A stretch of 64,000 nt of DNA from Astragalus membranaceus (taxonomy: Eukaryota; Streptophyta; Magnoliopsida; Fabales; Fabaceae), in contig CM076847.1 of the NCBI GenBank assembly GCA_039519185.1, forward strand, positions 49,483,708-49,547,707, given 5' to 3'. Made by a program: the position numbers and the translations under genes. Positions within the stretch are counted from its first letter, which is position 1; every line of letters starts with the position of its first letter. The notes beneath the pieces are model-generated. The model was not told where the DNA came from. It was given only the letters and a program-made list of their open reading frames with translations, and did no database searches. Below, in pieces: positions 24,421-36,135 of this stretch.

Positions 24421-25026
24421 ATATTTTAGCGTGTCACCGGTCACTTGGCATAATAAGCTTCCGGTGAACCCGTCCCCACTAATCGGCTGGGTCCCTGATG
24501 GGGCCTAGGTTCATAGGGCTCATGACTTCCCCTCCCCTAGCACACTAAACTGAAATAGGGTCGTCACCCTAACTGAACTGATGTATATATTTTAATATAC
24601 CTGAACTGAACTAAAGAATGAACTTATCATAACAATGACTTAACTTAACAATGAACTTATTACTAACGTGATCTAATTACTAACTTAGTCTAATTATTAA
24701 ATGATCTGTCATGGATTACTAAGGTTCGCTAACTTAACTTATCAATCTTACTAAACCAGTCAGTCCAGCACAATACATCAATCACAAAGTCATAACATGA
24801 AACCAATGGTCAATCACATGAGCATTCACTTAACCTGAACATAATCCAAACATAACCAATCATATGGTACTAACATAACTTGGATCCAATCACAGTCAAT
24901 TACCACTCAATTCAAGGCAATTCAATTATAGTATCATTGGGGAAGGTGGAAGAAAAGATTAGAAAGCAATTGGCATCATTCGGAATGATTTAAAGCACTT
25001 TTTAAAATAGGCAATCCGAGAGTTAC

Positions 25027-25138
25027 GCACGACCCGTGGGCCCATACGCACGATCCGTGCGTGTCCAAAATTCATTCCCAGGCTTCCCATGAACAAACAG
25101 CACGACCCGTGCTCCCATAACGCACGATCCGTGCGTTG
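25027..25138. repeat. CGCACG-ATC-CGTGCG dyad cluster in TE6
   Basis: Four dyads in about 110 bp: GCACGACCCGTG (25027), CGCACGATCCGTGCG (25047-25061), GCACGACCCGTGC (about 25100) and CGCACGATCCGTGCG (about 25122). Arms are 5-6 bp around a 3-nt centre. TE12 has the same alternation of ACC and ATC/GTC centres. Confidence 0.85.
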
Positions 25139-25352
25139 TTCACGGTGGCCCAGATTTTTATTTTCCTTGAATCGTATCATTCCGTCCCGAACCCGAATTA
25201 CTTCCCGATCGATACTACCACTTCACACGCACATAACCACAGTCAAACCAATCAACAACCAGTACATATCAAACCACAATCATGACATGCAAATTCATAA
25301 GTTCAGCCCAACATTCCAATTCAACAATTGCATGACTTAACAACTCAACGAA

Positions 25353-25875
25353 GTTTTACCTTAACTTGTGGAGCCTACAACTTGAGCTACACAGTTCCAA
25401 ATTAAACCAAATTAGAACCACATTAACGGGCATTCAGTCTAGTTTCTAAAACAATTGACCACATAATTTTTGGATACCTATATCATCCCTAGATACACAG
25501 AAACCGAACCTATTCTCAAACTGTCTCCAGAATTTTACCATAACTTGTGATGCTCATATCTTGAGCTACACAAGCCCAAATGTCACCATTCCAAATCCAA
25601 AATGACAAGTATTCAATCTAGTTTCTAAAAAGGTAGGTTATATAATTTTTGGATACGTAGATCATTCCCAGTTTCAGAAAGACAGCACCTATACTCAAAT
25701 TATCTCCAGAATTCTACCCTAAATTGTGATGCTCATATCTTGAGCTACACAAGTCCAAATGTCACCATTCCAAATCCAAAATGACAAGTATTCAATCTAG
25801 TTTCTAAGGAAATAAGCCCCAAAATTTTTGGACTAACATATCGTTCCCAGTTTCAAAACAATCGCACCTATGTCC
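25353..25875. repeat. ~180-bp tandem repeat in TE6, three copies
   Basis: Three units start near 25353, 25531 and 25711 with TTTTACC(T/A)TAACTTGTG or its variant, followed by ATCTTGAGCTACACA and TTCAATCTAGTTTCTAA. Units 2 and 3 are closest to each other. Confidence 0.8.
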
Positions 25876-26490
25876 AGAATGCCTATACAATGATTTTGCT
25901 AACAATAATTGCACCAAATTTCGTACTAACAAGTACAACAACAACACAAACAGAATTCAACCAACCATGCAACATAAACAGCAATCCTAAGCGAGCAGAA
26001 CTCACCTTTTTGAAGACAATAGCAATTAAACACCGAGACTTTGTGCACACGAACAAATAGGGGTCACGAACTATCTCCAATCCGATTCTAAACAACCAAA
26101 ACTGAACACCCAGCTTCCTAAGGCTTGAACTTCGAACCCAGCTACTGAATAAGTCCCTAGGTTGTTCCAAATTCGTAATCAAGCTTCAGAATTTGGTTCT
26201 TATGCACTCTAGTTGAACATGCAAGTGACATACATGGTGTTTGGCCAAGTGGAGCTCAAGGTGGTCTTCAATGGTGGTTTGTGGAGGAGGTGGAGGGTGG
26301 CCACGATTTTGGTAGCAGTAGAATGAGTAAGAGAAGCTGATTTTGTTGGTATGGTTAGATCACACATGCATTGAACATTTTTGGGATTCTCTCCTCTTCT
26401 CCTCTCGCCCTCTCCCCTCTCATTCTTGTTGGTTCCGAAATTCTGAATTGAGGAATGAAGTGTATTCATTTGTTCCAGCTGATTGGGTTA

Positions 26491-26497
26491 TTATATA
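26491..26497 (-). promoter_or_regulatory. Possible TATA box of TE6
   Basis: On the minus strand TATATAA in GTCTATATAATAACCC, about 235 bp from the LTR start in the orientation of TE6. Confidence 0.4.
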
Positions 26498-26727
26498 GAC
26501 TAGGACAATTACCACTATGCCCCTCACTTAACATTTCTTTCCTTATGACTCCCACCAGCTCTAACTAACTAAATATGATGCAATTAACTCAATTTGGCAC
26601 ACAATTCTCTCAATTAACCAATCAAGTAAATCACTTTCAATTTATTTTATTTCTAATCAAGACAAGAATTCACAAAAATAATAATTCACGCCAAATTATT
26701 TAAATAGCGAAAATTGGGGATACTACA

Positions 26728-28255
26728 GATATTATGAGTCTAATGTCTGCAATCCCAATTGTACAACACTGGGGGGCACCGAGCAGTGTCATTGTGATAT
26801 TGCTAGTCTACTGTCTGCAACCTCAGTAATTCCAAAAGATTAAGTTTCCATATACACTACAACCATAGTTGTCAAGTATAAGTAGTTGGCGGAGAAGAAA
26901 TCGCCAGACATAATATATCCTTCAGCTTCCTCTTAAGGTCCTCAGCTAAAGGATGCAAGGGGCATTTGTTGACACCCGTTTTCACCGTGGGCTACTCGGC
27001 TGACGTAGAATCGGCTAGCCGGGGGCCGAAGGCTAGTTCCCGTCGGCAAAAATAGAAATTTAGCTACTTGGGGTTTAATTGACTATACATGACCACTTTG
27101 ATATTATGAGTCTAATGTCTGCAATCCAAATTGTACAACACTGGGGTGGACCTAGCAGTGTCATTGTGATATTGCGAGTCTACTGTCTGCACCCTCAGTA
27201 ATTCCAAAAGATTAAGTTTCCATATGCACTACAACCATAGTTGTCAAGTATAAGGAGTTGGCAGAGAAGAAATCGGCTGACATAATACATCATTCAGCTT
27301 CCTCTTAAGGTCCTCTGCTAAAGGATACAGGGGGCATTTGTTGACACCCGTTTTCGCCGAGGGCTACTCGGCTGACGTAGAATCGGCTAGCCGAGGGCCG
27401 AAGGCTGATTCCCGTCGGCAAAAATAGAAATTTAGCTACTTGGGGTTTAATTGACTATACATGACCACTTTGATAATATGAGTCTAATGTCTGCAAACCC
27501 AATTGTACAACACTGGGGGGCACCTAGCAGTGTCATTGTGATATTGCGAGTCTACTGTCTGCAACCTCAGTAATTCCAAAAGATTAAGTTTCCATATGCA
27601 CTACAACCATAGTTGTCAGATATAAGGAGTTGGGAGAGAAGAAATCGGCTGACATAATACATCCTTTAGCTTCCTCTTAAGGGCCTCAGGTAAAGCATGC
27701 ATGGGGTATTTGTTGACACCCGTTTTCGCCGAGGGCTACTCGGCTGACGTAGAATCGGCTAGCCGAGGGCCGAAGGTTGATTCCTGTCGGAAAAAATAGA
27801 AATTTAGCTACTTGGAGTTTAATTAACTATACATGACCACTTTGATATTATGAGTCTAATGTATGCAATCGCAATTGTACAACATTGGGGGGGAACCTAG
27901 CAGTGTCATTGTGATATTGCGAGTCTACTGTCTGCAACCTCAGTAATTCCAAAAGATTAAGTTTCCATATGCACTACAACCATAGTTGTCAAGTATAAGT
28001 AGTTGGCAGAGAAGAAATCGGCTGACATAATACATCCTTCAGCTTCCTCTTAAGGTCCTCAGCAAAAGGATGCAGGGGGCATTTGTTGACACCCATTTTC
28101 GGTGAGGGCTACTCGGCTGACGTAGAATCGGCTAGCCGAGGGCCGAAGGCTGATTCCCGTCGGCAAAAATAGAAATGTAGCTACTTGGGGTTTAATTGAC
28201 TATACATGACCCCTTTGATATTACGAGTCTAATGTCTGCAATCCCAATTGTACAA
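26728..28255. repeat. Satellite block S4, about 4.1 monomers
   Basis: Monomer starts (CTTCCTCTTAAGG) near 26925, 27297, 27670 and 28043. It ends at TACAA (28251-28255) followed by a scrap of a TE7-type LTR. Variant bases match S5 monomer for monomer. Confidence 0.95.
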
Positions 28256-28292
28256 TGTAACGCCCAAATATTTAATTAAATTATTTAATTAA
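28256..28292 (+). mobile_element. 37-bp relic of a TE7-type LTR start
   Basis: Begins TGTAACGCCCAAATATTT exactly like TE7, at the same satellite base (after TACAA). It then passes back into satellite at a 4-bp overlap TTAA (28289-28292). It is the stump of a duplicated insertion removed by a deletion ending in a neighbouring monomer. Confidence 0.85.
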
Positions 28293-29840
28293 TTGACTAT
28301 ACATGACCACTATGATATTACAAGTCTAATGTCTGCAATCCCTAGTGTACAACACTGGGGGGCACCTAGCAGTGTCATTGTGATATTGCGAGTCTACTTT
28401 CTGCAACCTCCGTAATTCCAAAAGATTAAGTTTCCGTATGCACCACAACCATAGTTGTCAAGTATAAGGAGTTGGCAGAGAAGAAATCGGCTGACATAAT
28501 ACATCCTTCAGCTTCCTCTTAAGGTCCTCAGCTCAAGGATGCCGGGGGCATTTGTTGACACCCGTTTCCGCCGAGGGCTACTCGGCCGACGTAGAATCGG
28601 CTAGCCGAGGGCCGAAGGCTGATTCCCGTCGGCAAAAATAGAAATTTAGCTACTTGGGGTTTAATTGACTATACATGACCACTTTGATATTATGAGTCTA
28701 ATGTCTGCAATCCAAATTGTACAACACTGGGGTGCACCTAGCAATGTCATTGTGATATTGCGAGTCTACTTTCTGCAACCTCAGTAATTCCAAAAGATTA
28801 AGTTTCCATATGCACTACAACCATAGTTGTCAAGTATAAGGAGTTGGCAGAGAAGAAATCGGCTGACATAATAGATCCTTTAGCTTCCTCTTAAGGTCCT
28901 CAGCTAAAGGATGCATGGGGCATTTGTTGACACCCGTTTTCGCCGAGGGCTACGCGGCTGACGTAGAATCGGCTAGCCGAGGGCCGAAGGCAGATTCCCA
29001 TCGGCAAAAATAGAAATTTAGCTACTTGGAGTTTAATTGACTATACATGACCACTTTGATATTATGAGTATAATGTCTGCAATCCCAATTGTACAACACT
29101 GGGGGGCACCTAGCAGTGTCATTATGATAGTGCTTGTCTACTGTCTGCAACCTCAGTAATTCCAAAAGTCTAAGTTTCCATATGCACTACAACCATAGTT
29201 GTCAAGTATAAGTAGTTGGCAGAGAAGAAATCGCCTGACATAAAACATCCTTCAGCTTCCTCTTAAGGTCCTCAGCTAAAGGATGCAGGGGGTATTTGTT
29301 GACACCCCTTTTCGCCGAGGGCTACTCGGCTGACGTAGAATCGGCTAGCCGAGGGCCGAAGGATGATTCTTGTCGGCAAAAATAGAAATTTAGCTACTTG
29401 GGGTTTAATTGACTGTACAGGACCACTTTGATATTATGAGTCTAATGTCTGCAATCCCAATTGTACAACACTGGGGGGAACCTAGCAGTGTCATTGTGAT
29501 ATTGCTAGTCTACTGTCTGCAACCTCAGTAATTCCAAAAGATTAAGTTTCCATATGCACTACAACCATAGTTGTCAAGTATAAGTAGTTGGCAGAGAAGA
29601 AATCGGCTGACATAATACATCCTTCAGCTTCCTCTTAAGGTCCTCAGCTAAAGGATGCAAGGGGCATTTGTTGACACCCGTTTTCACCGAGGGCTACTCG
29701 GCTGACGTAGAATCGACTAGCCGAGGGCCGAAGGCTGATTCCCGTCGGCAAAAATAGAAATTGAGCTACTTGGGGTTTAATTGACTATACATGACCACTT
29801 TGATATTACGAGTCTAATGTCTGCAATCCCAATTGTACAA
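28293..29840. repeat. Satellite block S5, about 4.2 monomers
   Basis: Monomer starts near 28510, 28884, 29257 and 29628. It ends at TACAA (29836-29840), the left TSD of TE7. It parallels S4 (CCAAATTGTACAACACTGGGGTG in the first unit, GGGGGTATTTG-type variant in the third, ATTACGAGTC in the last). Confidence 0.95.
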
Positions 29841-30264
29841 TGTAACGCCCAAATATTTAATTAAATTATTTAATTAAATATTTAGGTATTCAATTATTTA
29901 TTTTATTTTATTTTAGTTAGTATAATTATATTAACGATGGATTGAGAGGTGTGTAATTGGATTTTAGGTGATGGCGTTACTGATCGGGCTTAAGTTGGAG
30001 GAAGCCCGTGATCCAAGCTCGCTAGTTAGGCGCATAGGAGAAGCGCCTAGGCTAGGGATTAGTGGATATGCGAATTAGAGTGAGAGGAAAAGAAAAGGAA
30101 GCTTGCGAAATAGAGAGAGGAGAAGAGAGAAAGAAAACGGTGCACAAGGGAGAGGAGAATGAGAGGAGGATTCGCAAGTTTCAAGGAGGAGAAGGAAGCC
30201 GTGTTGCTGAGGTTCTGTAGGTGACTTTCTCAAGGGAAGTGGTGCTCTCCTAATATAAGGTAAG

Positions 30265-33076
30265 TGTAACGCCCCAATTTTCGTATTAGTATTTCTTTTT
30301 TTGGTTTATGAGTGAATATAATAATAACAATGATTTTTGTGATATATTGTGCTTCTTTTGCATTAGTAATTATATAATTTAGTAATGTGTGTTGTTTTAA
30401 GTGATTTTATATGTTTATGCGTATTTGAATTATTAAGGTAAGTTGAGATGATATTAAAGTATAATTTTGTACAATATCAAAGATATATTAGTGTTTTATT
30501 TAATTATTTTATTCATAAAATATTATTATTTAAGATGTTACTTATTTTAGAAATTATTTTGGGCTAGGGAGGTGTTAAAATAATAGTTGTGGTGAAATTG
30601 GGCTCTAGGAATGATTTAAAATGGATTTTTACGCATACAGCCCCGTTTGGTTTGCTAAGCGCACCCCCCCAGTTCAGCTCACTTAAGCCCATGTGTATTG
30701 GCAAGCCCAGGACCTGACCCGCATGGCTTCTTCTTCCTCGCGAAAGAGCTGCCGCAGAAGAACCTAGTGCAGCTCCTTCCTCTCACGCGTTCTTCCTCCT
30801 CAAGCCACGGCTAGACCCGAAATTCCACCTTCTCACTCGAAATAACCTTCTGAGTTCGATTCTGTCATCGATTTAACTGTTTGAAGTCTCTAACTCATGT
30901 TTCTGTCACCACCATTTTCGTGAGAACCTCCATGGCCGCTGCTGTTCCTTTCTGTCGCGAGTGGCACCCCAAACACGTCGTGTTCTCCTTGCACCACGAT
31001 GCCACGACCACCTTTGTCCACTCCTCATTCACGATGAAAGCCCTCATATTTTGTTCAGATTTGGTCCTTCGCTTGGTTCGGTTCGTCTTTTGGAACTCTT
31101 TCGGATAGGTACTTCGAAAAACACATTTAATCCTTGATCCATTACTTATACTTAATATTTTTAGTGTATGACCTTGGATTGTCGCTGATTGTTGTTTTAC
31201 TTAATCGTACGCATTCGAGTCCATTGTTGTCTCGCTAGTATTAAGTCGCGCTCGGGAGCTTGGATTGTTGGTGACTTTTAGTGAATTGCTAGGAGCTCTT
31301 GTTGCTGTGGTTCTGTTGGTGATTCCGTAGAGAGAACTCCGTCTTCGGTTTAATCAAGGTTAGGGGAGTCTCACTCTATAATAGAGAGTATAATAGGTTG
31401 TATGTAGACCATAGGATCCCACTTGATATTATTTGTTAATTGTTTGATTGTTTATATTGGTTGAAATTGATGATTGGTATGATTAATTCGATTCCCTATG
31501 CTAAGGTTAAGATTTCATGTTTTGATTTATGCCTTGTTGTGTTCTTAATGTATAAATGTGAGATTGAATGTTGTTGGTATGAGCATAATATGTTTTGTGA
31601 TTGTTGTGGTGATTTGATTTGGAAAATAAATTGAGAATTTGATGTTTGGATTGTGTTGGGGCGCCTGGGCGCCAAGTTGCTGGGGGGAAATGGCGCACTG
31701 GGCGCTGTTCTGGTTGCTGGGTGCGTGTGTGGTCTGTGCAGGGCGCCCATGTTGCTGCCCTGTGGCGCCTGGGGTGGCGCCAAGGTGCTGCCTATGTCTA
31801 GACAAGGCGCACAAATGGTGTTTTGGGTAAAACTCAGTTTTCTGAACATATTTTCCCGAGCCAAATTTTGTATTCACCTGACCAAATTGTATTTTAAGCA
31901 CTTGGGCTAAAGAATTTCCAGGTTTGCATGTGTTGTTTTGAAATGGTCCTATTGGGCATCGATTTAGCTTGTGTAAAGAGGGCCTTGTGTGCAAATCAAT
32001 TTCTAAGCATATTTTCCCGAGCCAAATTTCGTATTCACGTGACCAAATCCCATTTTGAACATTTTGGCTAGAGCGGTTTTAATTTTTCAGGTGGCCTACT
32101 ATGTTTGTGCGCGTGCGTGTTGTGTTGGGCGCCAAGTGTGGCCGCCCAGGGCGCCAAGTGGTGCGCCCGTGCCTTGTGTTTTGGTTTCGGTCCTAAAAGT
32201 GACAGGTTGGTCCCTAAGTGCTAGCTTAGTCCTAGAGACGTGATTGAGATGAGAAAATAAATGAGTTGATTGATGATGAGGCCATGGGGGCTACAACTAA
32301 GATTAATAAAGAGGTGATATATGATGTATGGACCGTGTCGTTAGGAATTATGATTTGTGAATCTTTGTCATGGAGTCTCATGCATACATAAGGCTGCGGT
32401 CTGAGTTTATATTGTGATGGTAAGGCTGCGGTCTGAGTTTATATTGTAATGGTAAGGCTGCGGTCTGAGCTTGATATTATGATGATGAGGCTGCGGTCTG
32501 GGAAAATGGTACCACATGCATAACTGTATTGCATACATCCTCATGATAAGCATGTGAGTTGTTGATTGTATGAACTATACTACTGTGTGACTGTATGAGT
32601 GCGATACTATGATGAAATATACTTCTTATTATAGTATTTATTATATGGTTTGAGACTCACCCTTCTGTTGTTGTTTACCACAGGTAGTCCTGAGTGAAGG
32701 CTTACTCCTTTTACTCCCGGGTCGGTCTGCTCTGATACGTGACACCTAGGGGGTGGGCTTAGGATTCTAGTGTTATTCATTTGCTGTTGGATTTTTATAT
32801 GCATTGATTTAATGATTTTTGATGAGGCTGTTGTTCGGCACTTTCGAGATTATGTTATTTTCCACTGCGAGACATCTAAATTATAATGTGTGGTTTTTAT
32901 TGATGAAGTCATGAGTACCCTATCCCATTTAATGGTGTTGCGTATTATAAAGGTGTAATGAAGGCTTATACTGATTTGATCGTTGTTAGATTAAAGTTAA
33001 GTGTAGCATTCCATTGAAATGAAATTTTGAAACTCTGATCTCTATGATAAATAGCCGGGTAGAATGGGGTGTTACA
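30265..33076 (+). mobile_element. TE8 5' LTR (2812 bp)
   Basis: TGTAACGCCCC to GGGGTGTTACA. It holds a leader-like part with a 75-codon ORF (30881-31108) that recurs at 36752 only because the LTRs are near-identical. After that come the donor-like AAG|GTTAGGGG (exon end 31358), a GGCGCC segment (31655-31815), a four-copy ~32-bp repeat (AAGGCTGCGGTCTGAG, 32388-32505), and the acceptor-like CCACAG|GTAG (32679-32687). Confidence 0.85.
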
Positions 33077-33080
33077 TAAG

Positions 33081-33092
33081 TGGTATCAGAGC
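33081..33092 (+). promoter_or_regulatory. Primer-binding site of TE8
   Basis: TGGTATCAGAGC, complementary to the 3' end of initiator methionine tRNA, four bases after the LTR. The leader motif GTTCGGTCTGTCCGGCC follows at 33094-33110. Confidence 0.9.
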
Positions 33093-33110
33093 AGTTCGGT
33101 CTGTCCGGCC

Positions 33111-35729
33111 GAGTAGTCCAGTCGTAGTGTCTTTTGTGGTTCGGTCCTAACCGGACTGTATGTGTGTTCCAGTGTGCTTTGGATGCATGGACTCTGAGTA
33201 GAGTTGCATGCCTTGCTTATGATTTGATTTTGGCTGTTGTTATTATTAATAATACTATTATTACTATTATTTCTAATATCTTGATTTGTCTTATGTGGCT
33301 TTTAAATCTAATAATGAAAATGTGCGACGAGACTTTCGTGCACTCCTATTACTTGATTCAATGTGCTGCAGTAGATTAGCACGATTATGAAATTGTTGAT
33401 GTTGTCACGTGATTGATTTTATGATATGATGAGTTGAATTTCGAATTGGGTGATTTGATGACGTTGGGATCGATCTTTCATATATATGGATAAGAGCATG
33501 TGATTGAGTAATTTGAAATTGATTTAAGATGTGATGTATGGTGTGTTCTAGATTTAATTGAGTATGTGAGACTCGTGTGGTGATTGATTGGTATGCTCAT
33601 AATTATTTGAATGATGCCATGAGATTAAGAACAAAATTATGTTGTTGTTGACCATGTAAAAATGCTGCTGTATGACATGAAGATGTTGCTGTCTATGACA
33701 TTAACATGTGTTGTTTGCCATTTAAAAATACTGCTGTTTGCCAATTGATAGTGCTACTGTTTGCCAAACAAGAATTGCTGTCTTGCTGTTTTTCTAAAAT
33801 AAAAATGCTGCTGTTTGTGAAATAAAAGGGGCTGCTGTTTTTATAAATTAGGGTGTTGTTTGCCGTTTTAATTGAGGTATGAGCTGCTGCATTTTTTTTT
33901 TTAAAATAATTATACTGCCGTTTTACAAAAATGAAGCGCTATTTTTATGCTGAAAACGTGCTGTTTTTGCTACTGTTGTGCGCTAAAAAAAAAAAAAATA
34001 AGGGTGCTGTTTTCCACCCTGTTTACTGTTGTTTTGCGCCACTGTTGTAGCGTGTTATGGCTGCTGTTTTTCGCTGCTGTTGTAGCGCGTTTTTGCCGCT
34101 GTTTTACTGTTGTTTACTCATAATTAGAATACCGTTCTATTCAATTTTAATGTGATGTTTTTCCACTTTGAAAATATGATGTTTTCCCAATTTTAATGTG
34201 ATGATTCCTCCATTTAAAATACGATGTTTCTAAGCATGCAAAAGTGATGTTTCTAAAATTTAAATGTGTTGCTACTAAGATTTTAACGGTGTTGTTACCC
34301 AAATTATAAAATGTGATGTTGTGATAATTTGATTACTATGAGTATAATTTCCTCGCCTAAATGTTATAATTACTAATTTCTTTTATTGTTATCAGTGAGA
34401 TTATATATAATTTATGCTAGGTGGTTTTGAAAACTTAGATTAAAATTGTGCACTTCCATTAAATTATCTCTTATTGTCAGATGCTTTCAAAGGTAATTGT
34501 TTGTTTTAAAATGGTTGTATAAAATCAATTTTTATAACGCGTTTTCATCACTTATGTTGATGCTCTAGGCTAAGTGATTTGTGGAGTTATTTCACTAATT
34601 GTTTTTAGGTGCCATTCCTGGACTAACATGCTATTTTCATCTCCATTTACCTTACTTTGTTTCACGCGATTTCTTGATTTTTCTCAAACTGGGATGCTGT
34701 GAACCCACTAGTATACGAAATAGCGACTACTCTAATGCATGGTGTTATCTGGTTTCTATCTTTATAGGGGCCTGGAGATGTTATAGTAACTTTTCCGAAC
34801 ACAATTTTATGTATGAAACTTCTAAAGTTAGACCATTGATGTTTGTACCCGTGTTTTAATTATATTTGACAAATGTGTAATTGATCAATGTTGTAGTATT
34901 AAGTATCCTATCTTCTTTTCTACGAGGCTTAGTATAATACGTCTCACTCGCTTCTTTATGACCCAAAGAAAAAGATTTTTGAGCTGCTTTGAACTATGTG
35001 CCATAAAATGGATGCGCTCCTTATTAGCTTGTTATTCTATGGAACCAAAAACCTATAAGTACCATTATTTGACTGTTTTGGATTAACGGCGAGTTCAATA
35101 CATTTGAAAATTGGTTTTTATGAAAGTATCTTCCTTTGGCTCTCGTTTTGTGGTACTTCTAATTCTATTGAAGTTGTGAAGTGTGTCGGTCCTATGACAG
35201 TGTATCTTTATAGTTTCCAATTAGACGATAGTAAAGAATTGCTCCACACTCTTGATGTTGCACACTTGCACACTTTAATTTCCTTCTCGAGTATGACTAC
35301 TTGGTGTTAAGTGTTTGGACTCCGTTGCTCCTTGCCTTTTTGTAATCTATTCGAGTCTAGGCACTTCTCTTTTCACACATTTAAATAAATGTAAATGTTT
35401 GGTGTTTAATTGGTGGGATTATGTTTCACTAAAACTCATGAAATATGACTGTAGAGGTGATTAGAATAAATGTGTACTTAAAATTATTTGCGAACTTTTG
35501 CTGAATTTGTTTTATAGCTAGAAGCTTACATGAACTTATTAGGTGGATAATTTTGTGAATTCTAAAAGCCTCATTGTTGTGATTATTGTTGTTGCTATTT
35601 CTGTTGAGGTTGCTGGTGTTGCTGTTGCCGTCATTGTTATTGATGCCCCGTGATATTGTTGTTGTCGAAGTCGTTAATATCGATGTTGTTGTTACTATTG
35701 TCGATATTAGTGCTACCTATCGTTTAATG
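33111..35729. other. Unassigned internal region of TE8
   Basis: About 2.6 kb with no recognisable gag or pol. 33640-34115 is a CTG-rich minisatellite-like run (TGCTGCTGTTT, TGCTGTTTGCC). 34120-35700 is unique-looking AT-rich sequence with short ORFs (for example 34599-34859, 86 codons) that I do not recognise. It could be decayed element sequence or captured host DNA; a database search would decide. Confidence 0.5.
33640..34115 (+). repeat. CTG-rich minisatellite in TE8
   Basis: Loose repeats of GCTGCTGTTT, TGCTGTTTGCC and CTGTTGTAGCGCGTTT with A-rich spacers, about 20 units. Confidence 0.7.
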
Positions 35730-36039
35730 GCTGCTGATTTTTGTAAGCGTCTGAGTCTTGTTTTGCCTGGTGTGTTCTCAGTGTCCCTTGTCGATCTTCG
35801 ACAGAGACTTTGTTGTGGGTTCCATTTGTTTCCCGTTGAGTAGATTGGATGTGATCTTGGGTATGGACTGGTTAGAGCATAACCATGTCCATATGCATTG
35901 TCGTAGTCAGCCGGTGAGTTTTGGAGGTGATGAGTCTAGTCATTATTTCTCGAGTTACCTGGCTGAACAAGTAGGAGGGACGGCCGCCCAATCACTTACC
36001 GCCGGTAATCAAGGAAATAATGATCAGCAATGTGGATAG
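35730..36039 (+). pseudogene. Retropepsin (aspartic protease) fragment of TE8
   Basis: The conceptual product matches the C-terminal half of the TE11 protease: a CKRL-LVL motif in one frame (about 35733-35770), then after a frame change SIF-RDFVV and DVILGMDWLE. The catalytic DTGA part is missing, so it is non-functional. The fragment ends in unrelated sequence and a stop at 36037-36039. It shows TE8 arose by internal deletion from a Tekay-like element. Confidence 0.8.
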
Positions 36040-36121
36040 CGCTAGTTGACTAGATGACCGCAGTTATTAGCGAGAGGGTGTTAGTTTTGGTCGATAAGAT
36101 TTTCGAGGACGAAAATGTTCT

Positions 36122-36135
36122 AAGTGGGGGAGAAT
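36122..36135 (+). promoter_or_regulatory. Polypurine tract of TE8
   Basis: AAGTGGGGGAGAAT directly before the 3' LTR, preceded by TTTTCGAGGACGAAAA as in TE10 (60511-60545). Confidence 0.9.

Larger units (their letters stand above)
23771..26727 (-). mobile_element. TE6: solo LTR, minus strand
   Basis: Plus-strand ends TGTAACACCCCG and GATACTACA with TSD GATAT (23766-23770, 26728-26732). Read on the minus strand it starts TGTAGTATCCCCAATTTTCGC and ends GGGGTGTTACA, the end shared with all Tekay-type LTRs here. It is 2957 bp with no coding sequence, primer site or PPT, so a solo LTR. The first ~2 kb of a related LTR in the same orientation is at 61878-64000. It holds a dyad cluster, a ~180-bp tandem repeat and a minus-strand TATA box. 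Confidence 0.75.

Noticed and set aside
30881..31108. 75-codon ORF conserved at 36752-36979
   Set aside because: The two copies are the two LTRs of one young element, so identity reflects recent insertion and not selection. An upstream leader ORF remains possible but unsupported.
33081..33092. Possible tRNA gene fragment
   Set aside because: TGGTATCAGAGC here and at 50859 and 54125 is the retrotransposon primer-binding site; no cloverleaf surrounds it.
34599..34859. 86-codon ORF in TE8 as a captured gene
   Set aside because: I recognise no domain and there is no codon or splice evidence. Kept only as part of the unassigned region.
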